Assembly: GCA_030151145.1 (NCBI GenBank)
Contig: JASLEL010000173.1
Coordinates: 1 to 6,709 of the forward strand
Source: Aquirhabdus sp.
GTDB taxonomy: Bacteria; Pseudomonadota; Gammaproteobacteria; Pseudomonadales; Moraxellaceae
Reading direction: 5' to 3'
DNA length: 6,709 nt
The stretch's first letter is position 1. The number at the start of each line of letters is the position of its first letter. This document shows, in pieces, positions 6,357 to 6,709 of the stretch. The notes under the pieces were generated by a model, which was not told the DNA's origin, ran no database searches, and was given only the letters and a program-made list of their open reading frames with translations. The position numbers were made by a program, and so were the translations under genes.

Positions 6357-6709
6357 TTATTGCTGGGCCGGTGCGGTGCTGTCTTCGATCAGAGATTTCA
6401 GCTCACCTTTTTGGAACATATCCAGCATGATGTCTGAACCACCGATCAACTCGCCCTTCACCCACAGTTGTGGAAAAGTCGGCCAGTTGGCGATACGCGG
6501 CAAGGTGGCACGAATATCCGGATTTTCCAGAATATTGACATAAGCAAACGGACGACCGATCTGACTCAGTGCCTCAACCGCACGCGCAGAAAAACCACAT
6601 TGCGGAAATTGCGGTGTGCCTTTCATATACAGCAGTACGGCGTGCTTGGCGATCTGATCACGGATCAGCGTTTCGGTGGTATTGGCCGCATCTTGGGCCT
6701 GAGTTTGCA
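6357..6709 (-). CDS. grxD: monothiol CGFS glutaredoxin (Grx4 type), start at or just beyond window edge
   Basis: About 116 residues are visible, and the frame runs out through the right edge. Numbering from the first full codon, the protein shows LLYMKGTP (25-32) with the glutathione-contacting Lys29, the active-site CGFS (37-40), WPTFPQLWV (75-83) with the cis-proline TFP (77-79), and GGSD (89-92), the glutathione carboxylate-binding loop. These are the standard landmarks of class II monothiol glutaredoxins. Such proteins bind a bridging [2Fe-2S] cluster as a dimer with two glutathiones, pass clusters to acceptors and pair with BolA proteins in the cytoplasm. The length already equals the family norm of roughly 105-115 residues. 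The two unread edge bases are TG, so one more base could complete an ATG start. The true start codon is not seen. Downstream is a dedicated terminator, so the gene is probably monocistronic or last in its unit. Confidence 0.93.
   Translation of the reverse strand, partial: QTQAQDAANTTETLIRDQIAKHAVLLYMKGTPQFPQCGFSARAVEALSQIGRPFAYVNILENPDIRATLPRIANWPTFPQLWVKGELIGGSDIMLDMFQKGELKSLIEDSTAPAQQ

Overview
The window carries five protein-coding genes: three complete, and one cut at each edge. It looks like a chromosomal segment of a gammaproteobacterium. The mix of a HugZ-family protein, a Lon-related AAA_32/S16 protease, a CGFS glutaredoxin and an AmpG-type permease would fit the Pseudomonadales, perhaps Moraxellaceae. 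That placement is inferred from protein resemblance only and is moderately uncertain. I see no tRNA, rRNA, CRISPR array, insertion sequence or phage gene.

Layout, left to right. On the minus strand, running off the left edge, is the N-terminal third of an AmpG-like muropeptide permease (1-410). A 184-bp divergent intergenic region follows. On the plus strand are a HugZ/HutZ-family split-barrel protein (595-1263) and, after a 254-bp gap, a large Lon-related ATP-dependent protease of 1050 residues (1518-4670). A strong bidirectional hairpin terminator (4693-4719) separates the protease from a convergent minus-strand gene. That gene is a six-helix membrane diguanylate cyclase with an intact GGEEF site; its likely start is at 6078, inside a longer open frame. 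Further right on the minus strand is a Grx4-type monothiol glutaredoxin (6357 to the edge) with its own terminator at 6281-6307. Between this terminator and the cyclase lie an extended -10 promoter candidate and an inverted repeat that could be an operator.

The genes do not form an obvious single operon. They are separated by promoter-sized gaps or terminators, and their likely roles differ: wall recycling, heme/flavin chemistry, protein quality control, c-di-GMP synthesis and Fe-S cluster trafficking. I do not see a convincing undescribed multi-gene system. The most unusual points are the long low-complexity N- and C-terminal extensions of the Lon-related protease, with a histone-H1-like Lys/Ala/Ser/Thr tail; the conservative change in the I-site of the cyclase (RSGE in place of RxxD); and the promoter/operator arrangement with a long leader ahead of the cyclase.
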